A stretch of 22,592 nucleotides of DNA from an uncultured Alphaproteobacteria bacterium (GCA_946611025.1 CAMOCR010000004.1:1-22592); one strand, 5' to 3'. Numbered from the stretch's first letter, positions 1 through 9,271 are shown. A program made the numbers and translations. The notes: generated by a model from the letters alone, not told the origin.

Positions 1-519
1 CGCCAGATTCAAATATGCCTGTAATATTTCGTCTTTGGAATAAAACGCATCAATGTATATCGCCGCCAAAATTTGTACAATTTTGCCCATTGGGCGCGTT
101 GTATCCAGATTGTATTTTATTCGCGCAACCTGCATGGTGATTGTTGACGCGCCGGCGGGGTGGGGCGCCCCCGAAAAATAGTTTCGTGTTGCCCGCATTA
201 ATGCAAATGGATTTATTCCGGGGTGGTATGGAAAATATTTATCTTCGTATAAAATGGTCGCGCGCTGGACTGCTTCACTGATTTGGTCCAATGGGGTGTA
301 AATGCGATATTTATCATCTGCCGCCAATGTGATGCGCAACAGTTTCCCATTACGGTCATAAAAAACACGCGAAAAATGTGTGTCATTTAACAATGGCGGG
401 GTAAAAAATAGCCGCACAATGACATAGCCCAACACCACCAATCCCAAGGCGATACATCCACGGCGATGGTTGTGGTAAAAATTGGATGTCTTTAACTTAA
501 AATTATTCAGCAAACGCAT
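1..519 (-). CDS. pbpC: Penicillin-binding protein 1C, N-terminal part (cut by window edge)
   Basis: The first 173 codons of a bifunctional peptidoglycan glycosyltransferase/transpeptidase of the PbpC type; the frame stays open to the window edge, so the 3' part is missing. A short cytoplasmic tail is followed by a membrane anchor (about residues 21-39). The GT51 glycosyltransferase domain follows: the motif around E92 (YEDKYF, then HPGINP) is the catalytic-Glu motif, and STITMQ at 125-130 is the second conserved motif. The HPG(V/I)NP wording is typical of PbpC rather than PBP1a/1b. The ATG at 517-519 lies inside the alpha-2-macroglobulin gene (17-bp overlap, different frame) and has no strong Shine-Dalgarno sequence, so translational coupling is likely. 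Pairing of pbpC with a macroglobulin gene is well known (E. coli yfhM-pbpC). The transpeptidase and C-terminal domains lie outside the window. Confidence 0.9.
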   Translation of the reverse strand, partial: MRLLNNFKLKTSNFYHNHRRGCIALGLVVLGYVIVRLFFTPPLLNDTHFSRVFYDRNGKLLRITLAADDKYRIYTPLDQISEAVQRATILYEDKYFPYHPGINPFALMRATRNYFSGAPHPAGASTITMQVARIKYNLDTTRPMGKIVQILAAIYIDAFYSKDEILQAYLNLA

Positions 520-3500
520 TTTTTACCGTGAACGTTTTACCGACTTCGCCGGTTGCATTTATTTGTGGGTTGTACATTGATGCCGCATATATTGGTGGTA
601 TCTGGAATGTACCGGCGGCACCCGCGGTGGCGGTGTATGTTATTGTTTGTCCGTCACGTGTGACATTCATGAATATTAAAACCCTGTCTTCGCGTGGTTC
701 GGCAAAATCCATGTCGCCCATTGGGTCGCCCGCGATAAAGCCCCCAGGTACCAAATCGGTTATAACCACGTTTGGAATTATGTCGCCACGGCGGCTGCGA
801 ACAAAGATTTTGACCGTAATCGCATCACCAACCGATGCCGATGTTATGCGATTGCCGTTTTTATCAAAATATTCACGTGTAATTTCAATGCCATTTGATT
901 GTGATTTTGCATTGGTTGGGAATCCGCCAGATACCGTTGCAAAATACAACGGATTTTTACGGTCACACGTCTTGCATTTTATGGATATCAATTTTGAATT
1001 TGTTGGAATTGTTGCAACAATCGCATCACCCGTGTTATTGGTTGTAATCGGCGTGCCATCGGCAAATACGGATATATCATCGGTTGCAACAAGTTGACCT
1101 GAAATGTTGCCCGATGCCCCCATGATGATTGCGGCGGCATTATATGCAGAATATTCACCATCGTTGATATATTCGCTGACGGCTTCGCCCATGTCGTTTG
1201 ATGCAATTGCGCCAAAATAGCGATTTACCAGATATGTATATATCGCGTCATCGGCGACATTGTTGCGGAACATGTCTTGGTATTCAAACTTTGACCGCGT
1301 AGACACGCGATATTTGCTGATTATCGAATTCGCCTTGGAATCTTGCTTTAATATTTTATATGCGCTGGCAATATATGCACCCATCAAATCGTGTTGCCAA
1401 TTTTTTATGTTTTTGTTTGCGTATTCTTCGAATGCATCGATATAGCCCGTTGTGATATATCCATTCTGGGTCAAAACATAAATTGCAAATGCATGTGCCG
1501 CCGCATCTGCATCGTTTTCGATGTGTGTGCCGGCATATGTGCGCAAGAAATCAACCGCGCGCGATTGCATGTTTTTGGTGATGTCAAACCCAGACTGCTT
1601 TGCAATGTCCATAAATTGAATCACATATGCGGTTAAATATGCGCCTGTGGCATTTGATTCATTGTCGCGCGATGTGTCGCCACCGTTCCACAAATCAAAC
1701 GAACCATCATCATTTTGGCGATTTTTCAATGCGGAAATTGTATCGGCAATCTTGGTTTTGGATTCTGCAAATGTTGTACCCAATATATCATTGTTGGGCA
1801 TCAATGCATATGGCAATGCGGTTGAGACCAATTGTTCGGTGCATGGATATTCATATTGCCCCAGGTATTCAAACAACGGGCGTGCAACAATCGCGTTGTT
1901 TGACGATATGTATAATTTCACATTTGCAAATTCTGGGTGCAAATCGGTGGTAAAATCACGCACGTTTGTTGATGATGACTTTATCACCCCAGATTTAACC
2001 ATTGTTTGATATGTTGTCACGGGACGTACCGACAATGCAGATGTTGTTGTACGCGATGCCAAGACCGCATCGGTGCCATCGCGAATTTCGGTTGCGATTT
2101 TTATGTCGCCATTACCCAATCCGGCGCCCGCGTTGACCGTAAATGTCCACATTTTTTCGGTGCCATATGGAATTGTCAATGTGTTTGTTGCGGGCGTTGT
2201 TATGTTCAGGTTCGGTGACGCGGTCGCGGCAATATCTGCAACGGCGGTTGCGGTTGTGCCATCGGTCATGTTGGTGACAATTGTGTTCACATCAAATGTG
2301 TCATTTGGTGCGACAACCAGTGGCATCGTTGTAGAAACAATAATCGGGCTTTGTACACGGACATCGGCATCCGCCGAACCCGCCGCGGTATCATTTGCCG
2401 CAACGGCAAATACGCGAATTGCGCCATTGAAATATTCTGGAATATCAAAGTTTATTGTTTCGGGCTTGTCTGCGCGCGCATCAATAATTCCAGAATAAAA
2501 CGCAACCGGTTTATTCGTTTTTCGGGCAAATGGGTTTGTCAACGCAACACCAATGCCGCCATCAATGTCGGTAAAGTCGCCACCACCGGTTTTTGCCAGT
2601 TCACTTAATATTTTATATTCCGGCAGCAATAACGACAATATTTGATATGTTTCAACCTGCAGGGCAGACTTTTGAAAGAAGTATGCAATCGGGTTTGGTA
2701 ATTTATATTTTGCAACCTGTAAAATACCGGTGTTGACGGCAAAAATCATAATGCGTGAATTTTTTGATACCGAATATGTTATCGGCAATTTTCCATTGGT
2801 CACAGTTTCCGGCGCAGATAATTTGATGCCGATTTTGCGCGCGGTTGTGCGTGCGCGGAATGGGGCGACCGCCGATGTATATGGTGTGGTGAATACATCA
2901 CGGCTGTTGATGTCGCGTACAAATGAAATGTTGATGTATCCTGACCCTTCGAATCCGTCTGGAACCACAATTTGTTGAACCGATGTGGTTGAATTTGTGC
3001 GGAACCATTTGTATGCGTAAACCTTGTCGCGTTCAATTGTTATAAGACCCGTGCCGACATATGGGGTTGTGATGCTAATCTGGGCGGTGTCGCCGGCAGA
3101 ATATTCATCGGCATTTAATTTTATTTGCATTTCACCGTTTGTGTTTGTTGCCAAATCGGTATTCGATGCATCGGCAACAAAGTATTCGATGTTTGCCAAG
3201 ATTCTGTCGTTGGAATCGGTGATTTGCACAAAGTACGTGCCGCCACGCGATGTGTCCAATCTAATTTCTGTGCCAGATTCGGCGATATCAATATTTGTTG
3301 TTGAAACAACCGTGTCGCGCGTGATTGTTTGATATTTGTAATAATCGTTATAGTCTTTTATCAAACTGGTCAGGTTTTCACGATGCACCGTCCGCATGGT
3401 CAGGTTTTTCGCCGCAGTTTTTTCGCCCGCCATATTCAGTGCGACCAACTTTACCCGGCGCACATCGTCACGCGAAACAAAATTCAAATTAGAATTTGCA

Positions 3501-6232
3501 TGATATCCAATTAAAAATTCGGCACCAGATACACGTGCGGTTATTGTCGATTGAACACCAGTGCCAGACGCCCCTTCAAATCCGGTGACATTCAGTGTCA
3601 TTAAATATGTGCCGTTTGGTATTGTGCGATTAAAGTTTATGTCCAGTACCGCACGACCATTATCATCGGTTTTAACATTTGGCAAATCAACCGAAAATGT
3701 TTGTGCGCGCGATGCGGCGTTATCTGCCAAGCCCGAACCCGATATAAAGTTCGGTGTAAATGTATAATCGCGGAATTCGGGGAACGTAAATTCAATTGGG
3801 CGCAATGTCGCGTTTGCCGCAATACGCTTGTCGGTTGCCGGTGTCCCAAACAGATTATACAGTGAAACTTCCGCAGACATTTTATCTGGCAAAATCCATC
3901 CGTTTTCAGTTGCGCCAACAATGTGTGTGTTTATTTTCAGGTTGTCTGGGGTAAATTCTTGGACACGCAATGTCGTGGTGCCGATTGTGTCTTGGATGCG
4001 GTTTTTACTGCTAAGCAGGAACAGATTTACAGAATATTCACCAATCGGTGCGTTGTTTGAAATAACGTATGTCGAATCAAACATACCATCGGGTGATAGT
4101 GTAAATGTGTTTTCGAAAACCGTGCGGCCGCGTGGGTCGGTAATTTCCAACTTTACCGGTACCGCGGACAGTTTTGTAAATGTCTTGTTTTTAACAATTC
4201 CGCCAATAATCGCAGATTCACCAGGGCGATAAATGCCACGGTCGGTGAACACAAATGCGTTCATTGGGGTTGTGTTTGCGGCATATGCACCATCAATATC
4301 AAATTTAGAATATTCAACCCGCGTGTCATATGAATTAAATGGAATAAATGAAACATCATCTTCGGCGCGGGCAACAATTGCGATTGGTTCGCGTTCGTTG
4401 TGATACTCGCGCCATGCAAAGTTCGGTACCGCAACAAAACCGTTTGCATCGGTGCGACTCGCCCAAATTGCATTTCCGTTGCGCCCCAGTACAGATATTT
4501 CAACATCACCTGCTGGTTCGCCATTTCCCAGGTGCGACACGAACAATGACGATGTACCGTCCAGCGCAACCTTGCGTATGATTCCCAAATCGGTCAGTAA
4601 TATTAAACGGCGGTCGCTGAATTCTGCGCTGGATTCGGTTGCGCCTGTTTGAATTATGAATATGCCGGTGCGGTCGTTTGTGCCACGATCCAGATAATCA
4701 CCCAAATCAATCGATGCATAATTTGTTTTGTTCATAGATACATCAGCAAAACCAATGCGCTTTTGAAAGACAGATGCCATGTCATAGACCCCAAATGACC
4801 ACGACTTAAAATCTATGTTTTGTGCAAAGACATTATATGTCTGTGAAACCAAGTGGTTTATTTCACTGGATTTTACCTTGTACAAATTCACAAATGCGGT
4901 GTCCACACCACCACGCGCCACAATGGTCAATTTTTTGTCGCCCGCCAATGATAACAATGCACCCGTGCCGGCAATTTTTACGGTCTGTTCAGGGTATGCA
5001 ACGGGCAAAACGCGCGCGGCACCATTTTTCAAAACAAAGCCCGAACTTGATTTAATGCCATCATGTACCATTACATAAAGGTACCGTTGCGAATTGTCGG
5101 TGACATCATATGAAAATGCATATTGGTACACACCAATTGGGTTTGCAAAGTCGGTTGGCTTTATATTTAATTTTTTAGATTTAGCCAAAACTTCGGGGCT
5201 GACTTCGTCATTTGCCCATTCGTGTGGGCTTTCTTCGTCAGCGTTTTCGAATTTTGGCAACAGATATACATCCACCACACGTGCCCAATTTGTTTTTGTA
5301 TCGGCGGCGGTTGTCATGTCAATTAAAACCAATTGGTTTGCGTTGCCACGCGCATCATCGGCGGCGATTGATTTCAAAGATGATATCTTGAAAAAGTTAT
5401 CAACCGATTCGATTGTGGCGCTGGCACTGACTTTTTTCGTTGCCGTATTTTGTGTTGCCGAATATATGCGATTTATTTTCAACCGTAATGTATGTGTGTC
5501 ATCGTCAACGGTAATTGGGTCGGTTGTGATTATTGCCGTACGATTAAACCGGTCAAAGCGCACATCAAATTTAACACGGTGCATTCCCAGTTTTACAGAA
5601 ACACGGTTGGCAAAATCGGTTGTATCGATTGGATAATTAAACGATATAACGGCAACACCCACAACGGTGCGCGGACGCGATTGGTCTGGATAGATATTAA
5701 AACTGTCGATTGTAGCAGTGATTTTTGGTGTGGTAAATGACGCAGTGCGCGTATCGGGGCGAACATCGCTGTTAAATAATTTTTTGCCAATTTTTATGGT
5801 GTATTTTGTATCTGGTAACCAATCGGCATCGGGGGTAAATCCAATCATGTTTGGGCCACGCACCGTCCAGTTTCCACGTACATATGGGTTTATTTTGACA
5901 TTCTGGGCAATGTCGGCGGCGGTTAAATCCATTTTAAATGTTGGGGCATATTCACCCGACACCCAATTATATGAAACAAGTAATGGTTGAATCGCAGATA
6001 TGGTGCGGTTGTTGTTTACCTCTGGTACACTAGAATTTGCCAGGAAATTAGTTGAATTTGTATCCATAAATGCCGTGGGAACCGGTGCCGGCGCGATAAG
6101 CGTGACCTGGGTTTGCTTGCCCGATTTATGGAACAAAGATATACCCGCGCAAATTACAACAATTGCGACCAAACCAAAAATAATGCCACGCAACCATTTG
6201 TGCGATGACTTATGCTGATTTCTTCCTTTCAC
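503..6232 (-). CDS. Bacterial alpha-2-macroglobulin (thioester protease trap)
   Basis: A 1909-residue periplasmic protease-trap protein of the YfhM/ECAM class. The family bears macroglobulin-like beta domains and a thioester that covalently captures attacking proteases. The thioester motif is intact: C1464-T-E-Q1467 within an EYPCTEQ context. The C-terminal end (VPGGF segment, about 1820-1830) resembles the last macroglobulin domain. Residues 17-34 form one hydrophobic helix after a basic start. I see no proper lipobox: the only Cys there is preceded by Ile, so a signal-anchor is more likely than the lipoprotein anchor known for E. coli. It is longer than E. coli YfhM (about 1650 residues). 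The start is GTG at 6230-6232, with GGGGAG 9 nt upstream; an AAAGGA just after the GTG has no start codon at a useful distance. It overlaps pbpC downstream, which supports a joint role in envelope defence and wall repair. Confidence 0.93.
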   Translation of the reverse strand: MKGRNQHKSSHKWLRGIIFGLVAIVVICAGISLFHKSGKQTQVTLIAPAPVPTAFMDTNSTNFLANSSVPEVNNNRTISAIQPLLVSYNWVSGEYAPTFKMDLTAADIAQNVKINPYVRGNWTVRGPNMIGFTPDADWLPDTKYTIKIGKKLFNSDVRPDTRTASFTTPKITATIDSFNIYPDQSRPRTVVGVAVISFNYPIDTTDFANRVSVKLGMHRVKFDVRFDRFNRTAIITTDPITVDDDTHTLRLKINRIYSATQNTATKKVSASATIESVDNFFKISSLKSIAADDARGNANQLVLIDMTTAADTKTNWARVVDVYLLPKFENADEESPHEWANDEVSPEVLAKSKKLNIKPTDFANPIGVYQYAFSYDVTDNSQRYLYVMVHDGIKSSSGFVLKNGAARVLPVAYPEQTVKIAGTGALLSLAGDKKLTIVARGGVDTAFVNLYKVKSSEINHLVSQTYNVFAQNIDFKSWSFGVYDMASVFQKRIGFADVSMNKTNYASIDLGDYLDRGTNDRTGIFIIQTGATESSAEFSDRRLILLTDLGIIRKVALDGTSSLFVSHLGNGEPAGDVEISVLGRNGNAIWASRTDANGFVAVPNFAWREYHNEREPIAIVARAEDDVSFIPFNSYDTRVEYSKFDIDGAYAANTTPMNAFVFTDRGIYRPGESAIIGGIVKNKTFTKLSAVPVKLEITDPRGRTVFENTFTLSPDGMFDSTYVISNNAPIGEYSVNLFLLSSKNRIQDTIGTTTLRVQEFTPDNLKINTHIVGATENGWILPDKMSAEVSLYNLFGTPATDKRIAANATLRPIEFTFPEFRDYTFTPNFISGSGLADNAASRAQTFSVDLPNVKTDDNGRAVLDINFNRTIPNGTYLMTLNVTGFEGASGTGVQSTITARVSGAEFLIGYHANSNLNFVSRDDVRRVKLVALNMAGEKTAAKNLTMRTVHRENLTSLIKDYNDYYKYQTITRDTVVSTTNIDIAESGTEIRLDTSRGGTYFVQITDSNDRILANIEYFVADASNTDLATNTNGEMQIKLNADEYSAGDTAQISITTPYVGTGLITIERDKVYAYKWFRTNSTTSVQQIVVPDGFEGSGYINISFVRDINSRDVFTTPYTSAVAPFRARTTARKIGIKLSAPETVTNGKLPITYSVSKNSRIMIFAVNTGILQVAKYKLPNPIAYFFQKSALQVETYQILSLLLPEYKILSELAKTGGGDFTDIDGGIGVALTNPFARKTNKPVAFYSGIIDARADKPETINFDIPEYFNGAIRVFAVAANDTAAGSADADVRVQSPIIVSTTMPLVVAPNDTFDVNTIVTNMTDGTTATAVADIAATASPNLNITTPATNTLTIPYGTEKMWTFTVNAGAGLGNGDIKIATEIRDGTDAVLASRTTTSALSVRPVTTYQTMVKSGVIKSSSTNVRDFTTDLHPEFANVKLYISSNNAIVARPLFEYLGQYEYPCTEQLVSTALPYALMPNNDILGTTFAESKTKIADTISALKNRQNDDGSFDLWNGGDTSRDNESNATGAYLTAYVIQFMDIAKQSGFDITKNMQSRAVDFLRTYAGTHIENDADAAAHAFAIYVLTQNGYITTGYIDAFEEYANKNIKNWQHDLMGAYIASAYKILKQDSKANSIISKYRVSTRSKFEYQDMFRNNVADDAIYTYLVNRYFGAIASNDMGEAVSEYINDGEYSAYNAAAIIMGASGNISGQLVATDDISVFADGTPITTNNTGDAIVATIPTNSKLISIKCKTCDRKNPLYFATVSGGFPTNAKSQSNGIEITREYFDKNGNRITSASVGDAITVKIFVRSRRGDIIPNVVITDLVPGGFIAGDPMGDMDFAEPREDRVLIFMNVTRDGQTITYTATAGAAGTFQIPPIYAASMYNPQINATGEVGKTFTVKNAFAE

Positions 6233-6406
6233 TATAAAACACTCCCCAATGCCTTGGGTATATGTTAGTGGTCAAAACACGAAAACACAAGTTTTAATTT
6301 ATAAAAAATGTGGTGCGGTTTTTATGCGCCGCATGCCGTACAATTTTAATCAGTTTGGAAGGCGGGGAAAAAGACATGTATTCGCCAAAAACAAAAGGAG
6401 TATGAA

Positions 6407-7054
6407 ATGACATATGGCTATATACGTGTGTCCACAGACCACCAAACAACAGAAAACCAGCGGTTTGAAATAAATCAATTTTGTGACAAGCATGACATAG
6501 ATGTCAGTTGCTGGATAGAAGAAACAATATCTGCGACCAAGGCACTGGAAAAGCGCAAATTGGGGCGGTTGCTGAAACGCATAAAAAAAGATGACATGAT
6601 TATTGCATCGGAACTGTCGCGATTGGGTCGTAATTTGTTGCAGATTATGAGTATTTTGCACCACTGTATGAATGTTGGTGCCCAGGTATGGACAATAAAA
6701 GACAACTATCGGTTGGGTTCGGACATTACCAGCAAGGTTTTGGCATTTGCGTTTGGTTTGTCGGCGGAAATTGAACGCAACCTGATATCACAACGAACCA
6801 AAGAAGCCCTGGCGCGTATCAAGGCCGAAGGGCGCCACCTGGGGCGGCCACGCGGATTGCGCCCAGAACATAAGTTAGAAGAACATAAGGAATATATTTC
6901 GCGGCGCTTGAAACGCGGTGCAAAAATAACATCGATTGCAAAAAAATTAGATGCAGACGAAGACACCGTAAGTAATTTTATGGTTGAAAATAATTTGAAA
7001 CGCCGGTATCGCCAATCAAAATTTGCGTGTGTGAACACGGAAAATAAGGATTAA
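6407..7054 (+). CDS. Mpi-type serine DNA invertase (master promoter invertase family)
   Basis: A 215-residue small serine recombinase. The N-terminal resolvase/invertase domain has YIRVSTD with catalytic Ser9 and Arg7, then ELSRLGRN with the conserved arginines, and a long E-helix (FGLSAEIERNLISQRTKEAL). The C-terminal part from about residue 160 contains a helix-turn-helix (AKITSIAKKLDADEDTVSNF). From memory, the wording QRFEI, WIEETIS, VWTIKDNYRLG and KVLAFAFGLSAEIERNL is close to the Bacteroides fragilis Mpi invertase, which flips many promoter segments in trans. AAAAGGAG lies 6 nt before the ATG. It is divergent from the macroglobulin gene and convergent with the protease gene, whose stop overlaps its own. 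A matching pair of inverted repeats around a promoter lies about 2.2 kb downstream, making it the likely switch enzyme. A resolvase role cannot be excluded from sequence alone. Confidence 0.93.
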   Translation: MTYGYIRVSTDHQTTENQRFEINQFCDKHDIDVSCWIEETISATKALEKRKLGRLLKRIKKDDMIIASELSRLGRNLLQIMSILHHCMNVGAQVWTIKDNYRLGSDITSKVLAFAFGLSAEIERNLISQRTKEALARIKAEGRHLGRPRGLRPEHKLEEHKEYISRRLKRGAKITSIAKKLDADEDTVSNFMVENNLKRRYRQSKFACVNTENKD

Positions 7055-8916
7055 AATGCGAACTTTGTTTTTGCGAATACATAGAATTCGTTTTCGCCAT
7101 ACGGGTTGTCAACAAACCCCGCGGTCAAGAAACGATAATTCGCCGTATATTCAATCGATGGTGTGGTTGCCATATCAATATTATAATCACGATATGCAAT
7201 TGCGCCATCGTGCGTGCGGCCGGTTGCCAGATGCAATTGCATGACACCATTTACAATTGTGTCGGGTGTGCCAACCGACAAAGACCAATTTTCCCCGCGC
7301 AGACCAATATTTGCCGATGCGGTATAAATGTTTGAAAATTGTGAAATCACCGATTCTGTGGTTGCTTGGGGGCGGGCGATTCCCAATTGTGTGCGCCCAA
7401 ACAATTCGACATTGCCAATTTTATATGATTTGTTTGTTGCGATATATGTCGTTGTTGTGTCGCCGTTGGTCTGTAAAAATCCGGTGCCAGACAACATATC
7501 ATTACGATAAAAACCAAATTCCATATCACCAAATGTTATTTTCGTGCGTGCATCATCGCCACGCATGCGTTCGAATCCCAAACCGCGATTGTGCACAGAA
7601 ATATTGTCGGCGACATTTGTTTTAAAATCACGACCATATTTATCAAAAAACGCCATTGTTGGATTTGCCGATTTAATACCGTGTGCAATTTGTGCAGAAA
7701 CGCGTGCGACATGCAATGGTTGGGTGGTTGTATCATTTATCGCGATTGTTGCCGCGCCAACGGGGCGGGTGGCGGCTTCCAGGTCTAACATCCCATGTCC
7801 ATATATTTCATCAACGCCCGCATCGCCCAAATCGGCGGCGGTTTCGAATAATATTTCGGTAATTTGTTCGGCGGGTAAATATTCCCATGCTTCACGAATA
7901 ACGGCGATTGCGGCGGATACAACCGGCGCGGCGAATGATGTGCCGCTGCGGGTGCGATTGCTGGACATTGTGATTGTCCCCGGTGCCGTGATACAGTAAT
8001 CTTGGGTGACACCACATGCGTTGCTGTAATCAGCCAATGCGCTGGTTTCGTTATCCCACGCGACAACATTAACAAAGTGTCCATTTAATTCGGGCATGAC
8101 GCGTGGCATTGCCGATAACAGACCGCTTTGTGCCGCACCATCGTTGCCCGCCGCCCAGACGAAAATGGCGTCTTGTTCGGTTGCGGCACCGGACACGGCA
8201 TCAACAAAGTTTTGCCCCGTCATATTGGCAAATTGTGCGCGTGTGCGAATCGTGTCGGCGGCGATATTTGCGTTCCATGAATTATTATATATATGTGCGC
8301 CACGTGTTTCGGCAATTACATTACCGATTTCATTATAAGACATAAAATCATCGGTGTTATACGCAACCGTGCGATGTTCGATTTCGGCGGCCGGTGCAAT
8401 CGGGGCGATTGTGTCCATAACATATTCGGCATGCTGGGCAAATGTTCCCAGTTGTGTATCAAACACGGCGATTTTTGAACCTGCACCACGATATCCACGT
8501 GCAATTGAATATGCCAATTGAATTTCATCATATTGGGATGCGTTGCGATTGTATTCGTTTGTTGATATTGCGGTTGCCAATTGTGTGGTGTTGATGTCGC
8601 CACCCACATAACTGCGGCGAATTGTTGTCGGGGTGACATTGCGACCATATATGATTGTGTTGTTGGCATCATCCGCGCCGCCCGAAGACGCCGCGCCACC
8701 ACCCGCCAAACCAACCAGTGCGGCAATGCCGCCGGCGATAACCGCACCGCCACCAATGGCAAGATATGTACCGGTGTTGTTTGATGCGACATATTTGCAG
8801 CGTTCCGGATGTGATTGTTTATACGCGATATTTGAACAGTCGTCCGCCGCACGCGCGGTGTTTATAACCATCGCGCAACATATAATTCCAGCCAAGATTT
8901 TATTCAGAAGTTTCAA
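7051..8916 (-). CDS. Secreted subtilisin-like (S8) serine protease, possible autotransporter
   Basis: A 621-residue exported protease. A signal peptide (1-23, ending TARA) is followed by a glycine-rich hydrophobic stretch (51-75). The catalytic triad can be read as D153 (AVFDT), H162 (QHAEYV) and S327 (GTSFAAP), with oxyanion Asn258 (WAAGND). The Asp-to-His gap is only 9 residues and the usual HGTHVAG wording is degenerate, so the His call is less secure than Ser and Asp. The last 220 residues have alternating polar/hydrophobic strands and end in Phe (KTKFAF), like an outer-membrane beta-barrel strand, so an autotransporter-like design is plausible but the domain is short. The start is TTG (8914-8916): GAGGTGAG lies just upstream at good spacing, and the next in-frame ATG (residue 16) would remove most of the signal peptide. 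It has its own strong promoter. The stop overlaps the recombinase stop. Confidence 0.85.
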   Translation of the reverse strand: MKLLNKILAGIICCAMVINTARAADDCSNIAYKQSHPERCKYVASNNTGTYLAIGGGAVIAGGIAALVGLAGGGAASSGGADDANNTIIYGRNVTPTTIRRSYVGGDINTTQLATAISTNEYNRNASQYDEIQLAYSIARGYRGAGSKIAVFDTQLGTFAQHAEYVMDTIAPIAPAAEIEHRTVAYNTDDFMSYNEIGNVIAETRGAHIYNNSWNANIAADTIRTRAQFANMTGQNFVDAVSGAATEQDAIFVWAAGNDGAAQSGLLSAMPRVMPELNGHFVNVVAWDNETSALADYSNACGVTQDYCITAPGTITMSSNRTRSGTSFAAPVVSAAIAVIREAWEYLPAEQITEILFETAADLGDAGVDEIYGHGMLDLEAATRPVGAATIAINDTTTQPLHVARVSAQIAHGIKSANPTMAFFDKYGRDFKTNVADNISVHNRGLGFERMRGDDARTKITFGDMEFGFYRNDMLSGTGFLQTNGDTTTTYIATNKSYKIGNVELFGRTQLGIARPQATTESVISQFSNIYTASANIGLRGENWSLSVGTPDTIVNGVMQLHLATGRTHDGAIAYRDYNIDMATTPSIEYTANYRFLTAGFVDNPYGENEFYVFAKTKFAF

Positions 8917-8938
8917 TACTCACCTCTTACACAATAAA

Positions 8939-8966
8939 ATTATAGTGCAAAAAATAATTTTGTCAA
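8939..8966 (-). promoter_or_regulatory. Consensus promoter of the S8 protease gene
   Basis: On the minus strand, TTGACA (8961-8966) and TATAAT (8939-8944) are separated by 16 bp; both hexamers match the sigma-70 consensus perfectly. Transcription would begin about 25 nt before the TTG start codon of the protease, and the GAGGTGAG ribosome-binding site fits in between. This promoter is outside the invertible segment. Confidence 0.85.
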
Positions 8967-9073
8967 GTGTTTGGATGTGTTTCTCTCTCGTGGCCTGTAC
9001 GGGGGTATTATATCATTTGTTTGTTGATTTTTCATGCTTTTTTTGTTGGGTTGCATACGCGATAAATCCCCTT

Positions 9074-9172
9074 TGTCATCCCGGGCTTGACCCGGGATCT
9101 AGGTATATAACAAAGCACGCGCCACTGGCGCGACATATTTACCTGGATCCCGGCTCGGTGGCCGGGATGACA
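9074..9172. repeat. GTCATCCCGG-type palindromic interspersed element
   Basis: A 99-bp cruciform-forming element. The ends are an 11-bp perfect inverted repeat, TGTCATCCCGG at 9074-9084 and CCGGGATGACA at 9162-9172. A second inner pair, GGGATCTAGGTA and TACCTGGATCCC, differs at one base. The centre carries a small GCGCC/GGCGC hairpin. Elements with this TCATCCCGG...CCGGGATGA signature are scattered in many alphaproteobacterial genomes. No other copy occurs in this window. It sits between the protease promoter and the invertible promoter and could hinder transcription in either direction. Confidence 0.8.
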
Positions 9173-9236
9173 CCCCTAAAAACTTATAATTTTCCATAAA
9201 AATTCGTATTAAAAAACACGCTAAAAACAAAGTGAT

Positions 9237-9271
9237 AAAATAAAAAACCACCAAAAATAAAAAACGGTGGT
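9237..9271 (-). terminator. Possible leftward terminator abutting the inverted repeat
   Basis: On the minus strand the ACCACC of the left arm (9271-9266) can pair with GGTGGT (9252-9247) around a 13-nt T-rich loop, followed at once by TTTTTATTTT (9246-9237). The stem is only 6 bp, so strength is uncertain. If it works, it would stop transcription from the promoter when the segment is flipped, shielding the protease gene. Confidence 0.4.

Noticed and set aside
528..1097. Plus-strand frame of 189 codons opposite the macroglobulin gene, and similar long frames opposite alaS and rnj
   Set aside because: They are shadow frames of strongly supported genes, caused by codon bias, without start signals or recognisable domains.
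6233..6406. Promoters for the macroglobulin and invertase genes in their shared spacer, and further invertible repeats
   Set aside because: Only weak matches were found (TACAAT at 6339-6344 without a good -35; TTGTGT/TAACAT on the minus strand). No copy of the 27-bp arm is present here.
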